A stretch of DNA of 60,963 nt, taken from positions 1 to 60,963 of the forward strand of contig NZ_BAAADJ010000018.1 in the NCBI RefSeq assembly GCF_039522365.1. The letters are read 5' to 3'. Under the pieces are notes generated by a model. The model did not search any database and had not been told where the DNA came from. It saw only the letters and a list, made by a program, of their open reading frames with translations. Position 1 is the stretch's first letter. Every line of letters starts with the position of its first letter. Below are positions 23,339-31,167 of the stretch, piece by piece. This stretch comes from Bacillus carboniphilus (GTDB lineage Bacteria > Bacillota > Bacilli > Bacillales > JC228). The translations under genes were made by a program, and so were the position numbers.

Positions 23339-24169
23339 TTACAAACCAGAAAATTTATAATAATCCTGGGTGTTAAATGAGACAAATCCACAAGACTCAT
23401 ATAATTTCAGTGCATGGGCATTTTTTGCTTCTACCTCGAGAAAAACCGGGAATCCTGCATTTGATTCTTTCTGAACAATTTGTTTTAACGCACATCTTCC
23501 AATTCCTTTACCTTGAAAGTCAGGAAGAACAGCAAAACCGTATATCCACGCTTCTTGATTTAATTGGCTAACTCGAATTTTACCTACTGTTTTTTCACCA
23601 AATTCAATCATGTACTGCTTCTGAGTGGTATCTTCTTTTACAACGTGATTAAATTGACGAGCCTCTGATTCGGCCAATCCAAAACATTGGACATCTAACT
23701 GTACTTCTAGCTCTTCATCTAGTAAAGTAACTGGTCGAATATTTATGCCCTCATCACTGAGCTCAAAATCCTCCCCATTCCATTTCATTTGGTACTCTGA
23801 AAATGAATAGGCACAAGAAATACCCTGTAAGAAGCCTTTCCCAGAACTCGAATTAGAAGGTGTATTTAAAAGTATTTGTGTTATATTTTGAACTTTGACC
23901 TCTTGAATGGCTGCATCAAAGAGATGTGAGAAAATCCCTTTCCTTCGATATTTTGGTGCAACCATCCCACAAATTTCTACCTTATGACCAAATCCATATA
24001 AACCTAAGAACCCTATTAACTCTTGGCCGTCATAATGAAAAAAATCATTTTTAACTAGAGAATCTCGATTCTGCAGCATATCCCAGTTTAGCTTTAACGA
24101 GATTTGATCCGCCTTCTCACATTTCTTTTGAAGCCTCTCGATATCTTCTAACTGTTGTGGTGAGAGCAT
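23339..24169 (-). CDS. GNAT family N-acetyltransferase (two-domain)
   Basis: A 276-residue protein made of two GNAT modules. The first has GFGHKVEICGMVAPKYRRKGIFSHLFDAA, the second YGFAVLPDFQGKGIGRCALKQIV with the R/Q-x-x-G-x-G/A acetyl-CoA loop, then LEVEAKNAHALKLYESCGF. AGGAGG precedes the ATG. Tandem GNATs of this type often act on small amines or unknown metabolites; the substrate is not predictable. It is divergent from the small kinase gene. Confidence 0.87.
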   Translation of the reverse strand: MLSPQQLEDIERLQKKCEKADQISLKLNWDMLQNRDSLVKNDFFHYDGQELIGFLGLYGFGHKVEICGMVAPKYRRKGIFSHLFDAAIQEVKVQNITQILLNTPSNSSSGKGFLQGISCAYSFSEYQMKWNGEDFELSDEGINIRPVTLLDEELEVQLDVQCFGLAESEARQFNHVVKEDTTQKQYMIEFGEKTVGKIRVSQLNQEAWIYGFAVLPDFQGKGIGRCALKQIVQKESNAGFPVFLEVEAKNAHALKLYESCGFVSFNTQDYYKFSGL

Positions 24170-24324
24170 GTGGATTCCTCCTGAGTCTTTTATTGGTGTG
24201 TATAATCTTATTGTATAGGAAGGTCCATAGTCCCAAAAGCAGAAAGTTTTTACAAAATTCAGTCATAGACTGGAATATTATGTTAAAGTTATGGTGGATA
24301 CAAATTTTGATGGAAGGTGATGTC

Positions 24325-24849
24325 ATGTTTTTTCTGCAGATGTCTGGCTTTCCTGGAGCGGGGAAATCTACTCTAGCTAGGTTAATAGCTGAAAATACAG
24401 GTGCAATCGTTATTGACCATGATATTATAAAATCCGCATTACTCGACTCCTTGGACGTGAGCATAGACCCTAAGCTTGCAGGGAAAATGGCATACCAGAT
24501 TGATTGGTCTTTAATTGATCTTCATTTGTCTCAAGGATTTAGTGTCATTTTAGACAGTCCTTGCTTTTATAAGGAAATGATTGAGAGAGGCATGGACTTG
24601 GCTACAAAGCACTATGCGGACTATAAATATGTGGAGTGCTATCTTAATGACTACCAAGAGATTAACCATAGACTAAAAACGAGAAAAAGAATGAAGAGTC
24701 AAATACAGCAGGTTGCCGGTTCTGAATTGGATTTTAAGAGATTTGTAGACAGCAGCGTAAAACCACCAGGTGGGAATTTTTTAGTTGTTAAAACGGATCA
24801 ACCTATTCAGAAATATTTCAACAAAGTTATTCAGTACGTCCATCAGTAA
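24325..24849 (+). CDS. Small P-loop kinase-like ATPase
   Basis: A 174-residue nucleotide-binding protein beginning MFFLQMSGFPGAGKSTLARL, a classic Walker A (GFPGAGKST). The following VIDHDIIKSALLD and FSVILDSPCFYKEM resemble the zeta-toxin/chloramphenicol-phosphotransferase/adenylylsulfate-kinase superfamily. GGAAGGTGA is correctly spaced for the ATG at 24325; the open frame before it overlaps the divergent GNAT gene and is unlikely to be translated. The target molecule is unknown. The S51 peptidase gene follows after 15 bases. Confidence 0.8.
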   Translation: MFFLQMSGFPGAGKSTLARLIAENTGAIVIDHDIIKSALLDSLDVSIDPKLAGKMAYQIDWSLIDLHLSQGFSVILDSPCFYKEMIERGMDLATKHYADYKYVECYLNDYQEINHRLKTRKRMKSQIQQVAGSELDFKRFVDSSVKPPGGNFLVVKTDQPIQKYFNKVIQYVHQ

Positions 24850-24864
24850 TATAGGAGAGAACAC

Positions 24865-25515
24865 ATGAGAAAAAGACATTTATTTCTATTTGGAGCCGGT
24901 CCGCCTTTTAACGAAGAGCTTGGAAAGGCCTATTCTAACTTGGCACAACAGCGTGAGGGACATATAAGTATTCTATTTTTAGAGCGTGAAGGCTGGGAAG
25001 CATACATGCCTAAATACACAAGTGTCTTACAAGCGAATGGCATGGAAAATTTCCGCTATATTCCTCTTTCATCAACCCCAACTGAACAACAATTAGCAGA
25101 TTTACAGGCGAGTTCCGGGGTCATCATTGGTGGTGGAGATACACAGCGATATCAACAGTACATAGTCGATACGAAATTTGGAGAGCAAATTGTTCAGTTA
25201 TATAAGCATGGTGCCCCTGTTGCAGGTTTTTCAGCGGGTGCTCTTCTTTGTCCAGAAAACTGTGTTATTTCACCTACCGATAATGCATCAAAAGAACAAC
25301 TTTATCTGAAAGGTTTAGGAATCATTAAAGATTGTGTAATTAGTGTTCATTACTCTCAATGGAATGAAGAGGAATATTTGAAAGAGGCTATTCAAAGAAC
25401 TCGGGTATCCACTGGATATGGATTTGATGAGTATGTAGGGGTTTATTTTGAGAATGAGGCTTTTGTACAGTCAGAAGGAGAAAAGTTGTACGTATTCAAT
25501 AGGAGTGAGTTATGA
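24865..25515 (+). CDS. Peptidase S51 family protein (dipeptidase E/cyanophycinase-like)
   Basis: A 216-residue class I glutamine amidotransferase-like serine peptidase. GGGDTQRY near residue 90 and the nucleophile elbow GFSAGALLCPE (Ser123) are family marks; DCVISVHYSQWNEEEYL supplies a likely catalytic His. Relatives release Asp from Asp-X dipeptides or degrade cyanophycin. GGAGAG lies upstream. Its stop codon overlaps the start of the next gene by four bases (ATGA), which indicates translational coupling with the lipoprotein. Confidence 0.85.
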   Translation: MRKRHLFLFGAGPPFNEELGKAYSNLAQQREGHISILFLEREGWEAYMPKYTSVLQANGMENFRYIPLSSTPTEQQLADLQASSGVIIGGGDTQRYQQYIVDTKFGEQIVQLYKHGAPVAGFSAGALLCPENCVISPTDNASKEQLYLKGLGIIKDCVISVHYSQWNEEEYLKEAIQRTRVSTGYGFDEYVGVYFENEAFVQSEGEKLYVFNRSEL

Positions 25516-26294
25516 AAAAAACAGGGATGATGATCATTTTGTTCATGCTATTGTTTATGGCTGGTTGTAGTAATGAGGAGTTAGAGTCCCAGATTGAGCA
25601 GCTAAAGGGGGAAGCAAAGGAAATTAAAAATGAAAAGGAACTTCTTCAATTAGAGGTTATTGAGCTTGAAGAGCAGCTAACTCGTAAAAAGGAAGAAAAG
25701 AATACTTTGAAACAAGAACTAGAAGCTTTCTCCTCACAAAATGGTTCATTAGAGGGGGCATTGGACATCTATAGTGAGTTGCTTAATGAATCTGAAGTAG
25801 AGTTTAAGGGCGTTTTGGAAGCTATTCGAAATGAAGTTGGCGTTGAAAAGCTAAAAGAACTAAAAATTTTTAGCCCTGAGAATATTGTAGTGGGTGAACA
25901 AGTTGGAGATTTCCTGGTGACTTCTGTGAAAAATGAAGAAGGAGTGACCGGAGAAACCAATTACTTTGTCCAATTCCAAGGAGAGTTTGAAATTGAAGGG
26001 GAGTTAATAGCAAACCAAGGGGCAAGTGGTTACTTATTTCTTGTGGATGCAAAGGAATTCCTCAAATTCCCTCAAACGATCGAACACTTATCATCACCCT
26101 ATAAAATTTCCTTCAAGGTAGCTAACACAGAGTTTCTTTTAGAAGAGGTAGGGGACCAGATAGAAGAAGTGGATTTAACCTTCGATAGTTTTCCATTGCG
26201 TGCAATCTTTACTGACTACTCTTTCAACTACGTCCCATATACCGATATTAGAAGTAGTGCTATGTTAAAAAAGGTAGTAGATACTGACATGTAA
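25512..26294 (+). CDS. Coiled-coil lipoprotein, unknown function
   Basis: A 260-residue secreted lipoprotein: KK, a hydrophobic run and the lipobox FMAGC with the lipidated Cys19. Residues ~22-75 form a strong coiled coil rich in Glu and Lys (heptads from EELESQIEQLKGEAKEIK). The rest is an acidic beta-rich domain with no family I recognise. The start overlaps the S51 peptidase stop (ATGA), so the two are co-transcribed and probably translationally coupled. An anchored surface sensor or binding role is conceivable but unproven. Confidence 0.8.
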   Translation: MKKTGMMIILFMLLFMAGCSNEELESQIEQLKGEAKEIKNEKELLQLEVIELEEQLTRKKEEKNTLKQELEAFSSQNGSLEGALDIYSELLNESEVEFKGVLEAIRNEVGVEKLKELKIFSPENIVVGEQVGDFLVTSVKNEEGVTGETNYFVQFQGEFEIEGELIANQGASGYLFLVDAKEFLKFPQTIEHLSSPYKISFKVANTEFLLEEVGDQIEEVDLTFDSFPLRAIFTDYSFNYVPYTDIRSSAMLKKVVDTDM

Positions 26295-26309
26295 TTTCAA
26301 AATATTAAC

Positions 26310-27086
26310 ATGAGGATGAAAACAACGATGGAATACCCACTAGCATTAGAAGTCGAGGGTTTGACATTAAGAGGGATAGCCCATAAACCTGAAATACGAG
26401 GAAAAAGCCACTTCCCTGTAGTCATTTTATTTCATGGATTCACAGGGAATAAGTTAGAAAGTAATTTGATGTTTGTCCAGTTTGCACGTGAATTGAATAA
26501 GCATGGAATCGGAGCCGTGCGATTTGATTTTTCTGGTTCGGGAGAAAGTGATGGGTATTTCGCAGACATGACCTTTAGCAAAGAAGTTTGTGAAGGTGAA
26601 CATATTCTAGCATTCACCGAAACACTAGACTGGGTGGATACAAATCAGATCATGTTGAACGGTTTTAGTATGGGAGGTGCAGTAGCGGCTCTTGTTGCTG
26701 GAAAATCCCCGAATAAAATTAAAAAGTTATGTCTGTGGTCACCAGCGGGAAACATGAATGAGAAAGCTGAGCTATATTTTTCTCAATTCCGCCAGCTGCC
26801 AAATGGAAATGTGGATATTGGTGGCTTTGAGCTAGGACGGGGGTTTTTAGAGGACTTAAAGGGGCGCAATTTATATGAAGGCATTACTTCTTATCAAAAT
26901 CAGGTCATAATCATTCATGGTGGGGATGACCAGGTGGTACCTCCTTTAATAGGTGAAAAATATTTGGAGGCCTATAAAGAAAATGATGTGAAATTTCATG
27001 TGATTGAGGGAGCCAACCATACATACGCCGCGGTTGGTTGGAAGGCAGAGCTCTTTAAGAGGAGTATAGACTTTCTAGCAGAATAG
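26310..27086 (+). CDS. Alpha/beta hydrolase
   Basis: A ~258-residue serine hydrolase. The oxyanion region is VILFHGFTGNK, the nucleophile elbow GFSMGGAVAA, the acid GGDDQVVPP and the catalytic His GANHTYA. VRFDFSGSGESDG is typical of the cinnamoyl-esterase/peptidase-like branch. The true start is uncertain: GAGG sits immediately before an ATG at 26316 and 12 bases before another at 26328; 26310 is the outer limit. It follows the lipoprotein gene after 15 bases and may belong to the same transcript. Substrate unknown. Confidence 0.88.
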   Translation: MRMKTTMEYPLALEVEGLTLRGIAHKPEIRGKSHFPVVILFHGFTGNKLESNLMFVQFARELNKHGIGAVRFDFSGSGESDGYFADMTFSKEVCEGEHILAFTETLDWVDTNQIMLNGFSMGGAVAALVAGKSPNKIKKLCLWSPAGNMNEKAELYFSQFRQLPNGNVDIGGFELGRGFLEDLKGRNLYEGITSYQNQVIIIHGGDDQVVPPLIGEKYLEAYKENDVKFHVIEGANHTYAAVGWKAELFKRSIDFLAE

Positions 27087-27148
27087 AGTGGGAATCACTA
27101 ACATGTCGTCTGGTATGCGACAAGTTTTTTTATTTCGGAAAAAAATGG

Positions 27149-27199
27149 TTGATAAAAAAATAAAAAGTAAATACAATGTGTATATAAACATATATACAC
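27149..27199 (+). promoter_or_regulatory. Promoter and operator of the GntR/ABC operon
   Basis: TTGATA (27149-27154), a 17-base spacer and TACAAT (27172-27177) are near consensus. The next bases form a perfect inverted repeat, GTGTATATA (27178-27186), AACA, TATATACAC (27191-27199). Overlap with the transcription start indicates repression. The operon's own YtrA-type GntR protein is the obvious candidate binder. Confidence 0.82.
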
Positions 27200-27232
27200 A
27201 TATACACAATAACACTTGGTGGGAGGATTTTA

Positions 27233-27958
27233 ATGATGAATCAAAGTTGGCGTGATGCCTGGTGGTTAGTAAAATTCGAGTTTAACAAAACGAAATGGAG
27301 TTTTCTCTTACTTACGTTGGTACTGGTTGTCTTAACCATGATGTTTGCCACTACTTTAACTGATTATCAGGAAGATAAGGTGTTTATTGATTTATTCTTT
27401 TTAGGTGCTGTTACGATGGCTCCTTTTATGGGGAGAACAAAAAACTTTTCGCTTAATAGACTGTATGGAGATTTTTGGGGTTCACCCTATTTTAATTTCC
27501 TAAAGCAAACTCCTGTTTCAGAGAAAGTGTTACTAAGAAGCCGTTTTTTATTGTTTGGGTGCCAAAGTATATTGCTCAATTTCATAATATTAACCCTTTT
27601 CTATGCCTTTTCAACATTGGTAAGAGAAAGTTATTCTCTACAAACATATCTAATATTTTCGATTCTCTGGATGATAGTTGGCCTAATTACTTCAAGCTCA
27701 ATTGCTGCTGCAGAGTTTGGAAGTGAAATGAGAATGTGGAAGATTGTATTCTATTGTATTGTATTTTACGGAGGCTTGTTTACGAGTGCTGTTCTTTACT
27801 ATCATTACACTGAGTTTGGAGTGCTTGGCGGATTCTTTTACTTAAGTGAACATGCTCCGCTAATGGCTCTTTTAATAGGAATCGTATTATTGATTATGAA
27901 CTTTGTAGGTTGGAAAATTTACTCTGTAAAAATAATGCATACTGTTAACTATTTATAA
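27233..27958 (+). CDS. ABC transporter membrane subunit (YtrC/D-like)
   Basis: A 241-residue protein with about six membrane helices (near residues 22-38, 50-65, 100-125, 140-160, 175-195 and 208-228). It has no signature motif of its own. It is the first gene of a three-gene operon with a GntR repressor and an ABC ATPase, which is the arrangement of small antibiotic- or wall-stress-responsive exporters such as Ytr. GGGAGG precedes the ATG pair. The role as permease partner is inferred from context and topology. Confidence 0.78.
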   Translation: MMNQSWRDAWWLVKFEFNKTKWSFLLLTLVLVVLTMMFATTLTDYQEDKVFIDLFFLGAVTMAPFMGRTKNFSLNRLYGDFWGSPYFNFLKQTPVSEKVLLRSRFLLFGCQSILLNFIILTLFYAFSTLVRESYSLQTYLIFSILWMIVGLITSSSIAAAEFGSEMRMWKIVFYCIVFYGGLFTSAVLYYHYTEFGVLGGFFYLSEHAPLMALLIGIVLLIMNFVGWKIYSVKIMHTVNYL

Positions 27959-27969
27959 GGAGGAAGGTT

Positions 27970-28356
27970 ATGTTATTACCCATTCAAATATCACAGGAGA
28001 GCAGAGAGCCAATTTATCACCAAATTGGTACGCAAATAAAGGCTCTAATCTCAAGTGGGTACTTGCCTGTAGGAACGTCTCTTCCTTCCATTCGTGCACT
28101 AGCAAAGGATTTACAGTGTAGTGTGATCACAACCAAAAGAGCATATCAGGATCTTGAACATGAACACTTCATAAAAACAGTTCAGGGGAAAGGGACATTT
28201 GTTGCAGAGGTTGGTTTGGAGTTAAAAGAGGAAATTAAACAGAAGACGGTAAGGGAAGCACTAAATAAAGCAATTGATATTGGCCTACAGCATGATTATA
28301 AGTTAGACGACTTAATAAAGATGTTTGAGGTGGCAATAGAGGAGAGGAGGAAATAA
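27970..28356 (+). CDS. GntR family regulator, YtrA subfamily
   Basis: A 128-residue repressor consisting of a winged helix (PIYHQIGTQIKALISSGYLPVGTSLPSIRALAKDLQCSVITTKRAYQDLEHEHFIKTVQGKGTFVAE) and a short C-terminal helical dimerisation region. The short tail is the hallmark of the YtrA subfamily, which lacks a ligand domain. AGGAGG precedes the ATG. It probably binds the inverted repeat at 27178-27199 and autoregulates the operon. Its stop is two bases before the ATPase start. Confidence 0.9.
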   Translation: MLLPIQISQESREPIYHQIGTQIKALISSGYLPVGTSLPSIRALAKDLQCSVITTKRAYQDLEHEHFIKTVQGKGTFVAEVGLELKEEIKQKTVREALNKAIDIGLQHDYKLDDLIKMFEVAIEERRK

Positions 28357-28357
28357 T

Positions 28358-29245
28358 ATGAATGTTATGGAACTAAAAGGTGTTGTGAAACAGATTGGTG
28401 ACTTTACATTAGGACCAATAGATCTAGAAATACCTACAGGCAGTACTTGTGCAATTATAGGAGACAATGGGTCCGGTAAAAGCACGTTACTTAAGCTTAT
28501 TTTAGGATTAGCGAAAGAGAACGAGGGAAAGATTCATCTATTTGGATCGGAAAGAATACATAGCGATGATCGTTGGAGGAGTCGAGTGGCATATCAATCT
28601 CAAACTTTAAAGGGGTGCGATCGGCTTACTGGGAGAGATTTAGAAAAGTTAATATCAAAATTCTCTTCATCCTTTAAACATACATCTTTTCGCCAGTATG
28701 TAAGAGAGCTTGATATTCCTTTAAATAAGCCAATCATCAATTTATCAGAAGGAGTTCATAAGAAATTAAATGTGGCCCTTACTCTAGCTCAAGATAGTGA
28801 GTTGACAATATTTGATGAACCTACTGCTCATATGGATATCCATGCACAAAAGTTTGTCATTAGTGAAATGGTCAGACAGTTAGAGGAAGACTCAAGTAAA
28901 ACAATTCTTTTTGCTAGTCATCAATTGGACGATATTCGAAAATTAGCGGATTACTTACTGTTTATTCGAAAAGGTGTGTTTTTAGGAATGGTTGAAAAAG
29001 ACGAGCTAAGTTCTATGTTTATTCGATATTGGGTAGATACGTTACCGCATGAGAAGGTTCCAGGAACGGTTATGCAAGGCAAACAGGGACATGAGTTAGT
29101 TTCTATTGATAAGAAGCATACTGAAAATGCACTTGAAAAAGCAGGGATAAAAGTAATACAAAAGACAAAGGTTGAACTAGATGATATTATTCCTTGGATT
29201 TTATCCGGGGAGGTTCAACTAAAAAAATCGCCAGTTTTTAACTAA
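28358..29245 (+). CDS. ABC transporter ATP-binding protein
   Basis: A 295-residue ATPase. Walker A is GDNGSGKST, followed by a Q loop (AYQSQTLKG), a signature-like NLSEGVHKKL (diverged from LSGGQ), Walker B LTIFDEPTAHMD and the switch FASHQLDDIR. A ~70-residue C-terminal extension follows the core, as in YtrB-like ATPases. It acts with the membrane protein at the start of the operon. The altered signature and extra domain are typical of this exporter group. Transported compound unknown. Confidence 0.9.
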   Translation: MNVMELKGVVKQIGDFTLGPIDLEIPTGSTCAIIGDNGSGKSTLLKLILGLAKENEGKIHLFGSERIHSDDRWRSRVAYQSQTLKGCDRLTGRDLEKLISKFSSSFKHTSFRQYVRELDIPLNKPIINLSEGVHKKLNVALTLAQDSELTIFDEPTAHMDIHAQKFVISEMVRQLEEDSSKTILFASHQLDDIRKLADYLLFIRKGVFLGMVEKDELSSMFIRYWVDTLPHEKVPGTVMQGKQGHELVSIDKKHTENALEKAGIKVIQKTKVELDDIIPWILSGEVQLKKSPVFN

Positions 29246-29246
29246 A

Positions 29247-29286
29247 AAAACCTTTGCCACTTACCGAGATAATTGTGGCAAAGGTT
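29247..29286. terminator. Bidirectional terminator
   Basis: AAACCTTTGCCAC (29247-29259) pairs with GTGGCAAAGGTTT (29274-29286). It lies between the ABC operon and the convergent membrane protein gene. Confidence 0.92.
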
Positions 29287-29783
29287 TATTCATATTGTTC
29301 ATCATTCTGATAATCCGGTCTTTCTCGATATATATTTTCAATCCACTTTTGAAAAAAGAAGATAACAACCGCTACTGATTGCATTAAACCTAAAATACCT
29401 ATCCTCTTGATGCGCTTTAGTTTAACAATACCGATTCTTTCAAACAACGGCATTATAGCGAAAGCAAAGAAGGAATCTAAAATGAGATTGGAAAGGAAAA
29501 ATACCCAAGAACCAAATTTATAGGTTAAATGGAAAATCCAAATGGTTCCTACGAAAAATGGCCCCAAAATAAAGGAGTAATCTGATATTCTTAGCCATTT
29601 TGCAATGAGTTTATTTAATTTCCACCACTTATTTATGTATGCCATTTCATAAACAAAAGTTAAACAAACAGATCCAAGTAACGCTGCAGGAAAGAATTTC
29701 TTCTTTTCATAATTTGGGATAAAAAGAAAACTAATCCAGGAAAGAATTAACCCTGAATACAAAACAAACCTTGGAAACATCAT
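29286..29783 (-). CDS. Hypothetical membrane protein (CBO0543-like)
   Basis: A 165-residue protein with four to five hydrophobic segments (near residues 5-22, 32-48, 72-88, 92-112 and 128-145) and a charged C-terminal tail ending RERPDYQNDEQYE. The spacing and Trp/Phe-rich helices resemble the CBO0543 group of Bacillus and Clostridium membrane proteins, which have no known function. The ribosome binding site (GGGTGG) is modest. Its stop coincides with the convergent terminator. Confidence 0.65.
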   Translation of the reverse strand: MMFPRFVLYSGLILSWISFLFIPNYEKKKFFPAALLGSVCLTFVYEMAYINKWWKLNKLIAKWLRISDYSFILGPFFVGTIWIFHLTYKFGSWVFFLSNLILDSFFAFAIMPLFERIGIVKLKRIKRIGILGLMQSVAVVIFFFQKWIENIYRERPDYQNDEQYE

Positions 29784-30089
29784 CGCACCACCCTATGAAG
29801 ATACACATATTATTTAACTCAGCCCCGATTTTCATACAAAATTTTCGGGGAGCACTCTGTTATACCTAGAATTCAGATATGAAATTTATATACAAGCTAT
29901 AAGATTAGGGGAAAAGGGGAAATGGAAACTTCAATCTCTTCCTTTTTTAGCAATAACACCGTGTTAAAATGGGTTATGTTGCTAGCTCGGTTAAGCTCCT
30001 AAAACTTCTCGAAATTTCTCGAATTGAACAAAATTGTCAGAACTCTATAGAGAAACAAAAAAATATAAGGCTTTAGGAAAGGAAAAGAA
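29784..30089. other. Intergenic region, 306 bases
   Basis: It contains an imperfect inverted repeat (CCCCGATTTT near 29823 and AAAATTTTCGGGG near 29838) and a 26-codon open frame at 29922-30002 preceded by AGGGGAAAAGGGG. I see no convincing promoter for the downstream acetyltransferase. Confidence 0.5.
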
Positions 30090-30590
30090 ATGAAGGATCT
30101 AGTAGTACGTATTGTGAAAGTGGGTATAGCAGAGAAATCGATATTTGAAAGCTTAGTTAGCCTTTACTTGCATGACCTTTCTGAATATACAAATGATCTA
30201 GATATAAACAGCCAGGGGAACTTTGAGTACAATGGCCTCCACTTATATTGGGAACGCGAAGAGCTTATACCTTTTTTCATTCTGTTAGAGGAGAAGGTAG
30301 TAGGTTTTGTTTTATTAAATCAAAGCCCATTTATTCCAGCGGGATTCGATTATGGCATCAATGAATTATTTGTATTAAGGAAATTTAGAGGGAAAGACAT
30401 AGCAAAGATGGCAGTCAAAGAATTATTTAGTATGTATAAAGGTACATATTACATTGTTCAGCTAACCAAGAACCAACCAGCAGTAAATTTTTGGAGACGT
30501 CTTTACAAAAATCTCAATTTAAAGGTTGACTATATAGAAAAAACAGTAGATGGAGAACCATGCAACCTTCAAAAAGTGTCGGTGCAGTAA
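30090..30590 (+). CDS. GNAT family N-acetyltransferase
   Basis: A 166-residue acetyltransferase. The central strands PFFILLEEKVVGFVLLNQS and INELFVLRKFRGKDIAKMAVKELF give the usual GNAT core, and the acetyl-CoA loop reads RKFRGKDIA (R-x-x-G-x-x-A). NQPAVNFWRRLYK near the end is the common C-terminal box. AAAGGAAAAG precedes the ATG. Substrate unknown; relatives act on small amines or antibiotics. Confidence 0.87.
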   Translation: MKDLVVRIVKVGIAEKSIFESLVSLYLHDLSEYTNDLDINSQGNFEYNGLHLYWEREELIPFFILLEEKVVGFVLLNQSPFIPAGFDYGINELFVLRKFRGKDIAKMAVKELFSMYKGTYYIVQLTKNQPAVNFWRRLYKNLNLKVDYIEKTVDGEPCNLQKVSVQ

Positions 30591-30678
30591 CTGATTTTTC
30601 AGTGTGCCTGTCACTACTTATCAGTTATCAGAAAAGTGGGAATATGGTACCATGGTTAAAAGGGGCTGAATAGAAACG

Positions 30679-31152
30679 GTGTCGAACGAAATTCAGTATA
30701 AAATTTGGACAGTCTGCATGATTCAAGACGGTGATTATATATTGCTAATAGATAGACAACATGATGATTTCAAAGGATACATACCTCCTGGGGGCAAGGT
30801 TGACTTTCCTGAAAGTATTGTTGAGGGTGCGATTCGGGAAGTGAAAGAAGAAACAGGTCTGGATGTTAAGAACCTAATGTATAAAGGACTTTATGAATAC
30901 GTAAATCCAATATCCAAAGCTCGATACATGATGTTTAACTATTTAACGAAGGATTTTTCGGGGGAGCTTCTTCAAAATCCTCCAGAAGGAAGACTCGTTT
31001 GGGTAAAAGTTGATGAAGCATTGAATCTGCCCATGCAAGAATCGATTAAACGAAGGTTCCCTTTATTTTTTGAGGAAGGGACCTTTGAAATCCAAGTTGT
31101 TTGGGATCATGAAAAGAATAGGGAAGCAAGTTTTTCAATTAAACATACATAA
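30679..31152 (+). CDS. Nudix hydrolase
   Basis: A 157-residue Nudix protein. The complete box runs from GGKVDFPESIVEG through AIREVKEETGLDV (residues ~38-63), with the REVKEETG metal-binding core. Relatives hydrolyse 8-oxo-dGTP or other nucleoside diphosphate derivatives. The start is GTG; its nearest AAGGGG is about 15 bases upstream, so translation may be weak. The M3 peptidase follows after 15 bases and could be co-transcribed. Confidence 0.9.
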   Translation: MSNEIQYKIWTVCMIQDGDYILLIDRQHDDFKGYIPPGGKVDFPESIVEGAIREVKEETGLDVKNLMYKGLYEYVNPISKARYMMFNYLTKDFSGELLQNPPEGRLVWVKVDEALNLPMQESIKRRFPLFFEEGTFEIQVVWDHEKNREASFSIKHT

Positions 31153-31167
31153 GATGGAGGGCTTCAA

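Noticed and set aside
29922-30002. A 26-codon frame after AGGGGAAAAGGGG
   Set aside because: It has a plausible ribosome binding site but no recognisable product, terminator or partner. Chance cannot be excluded.
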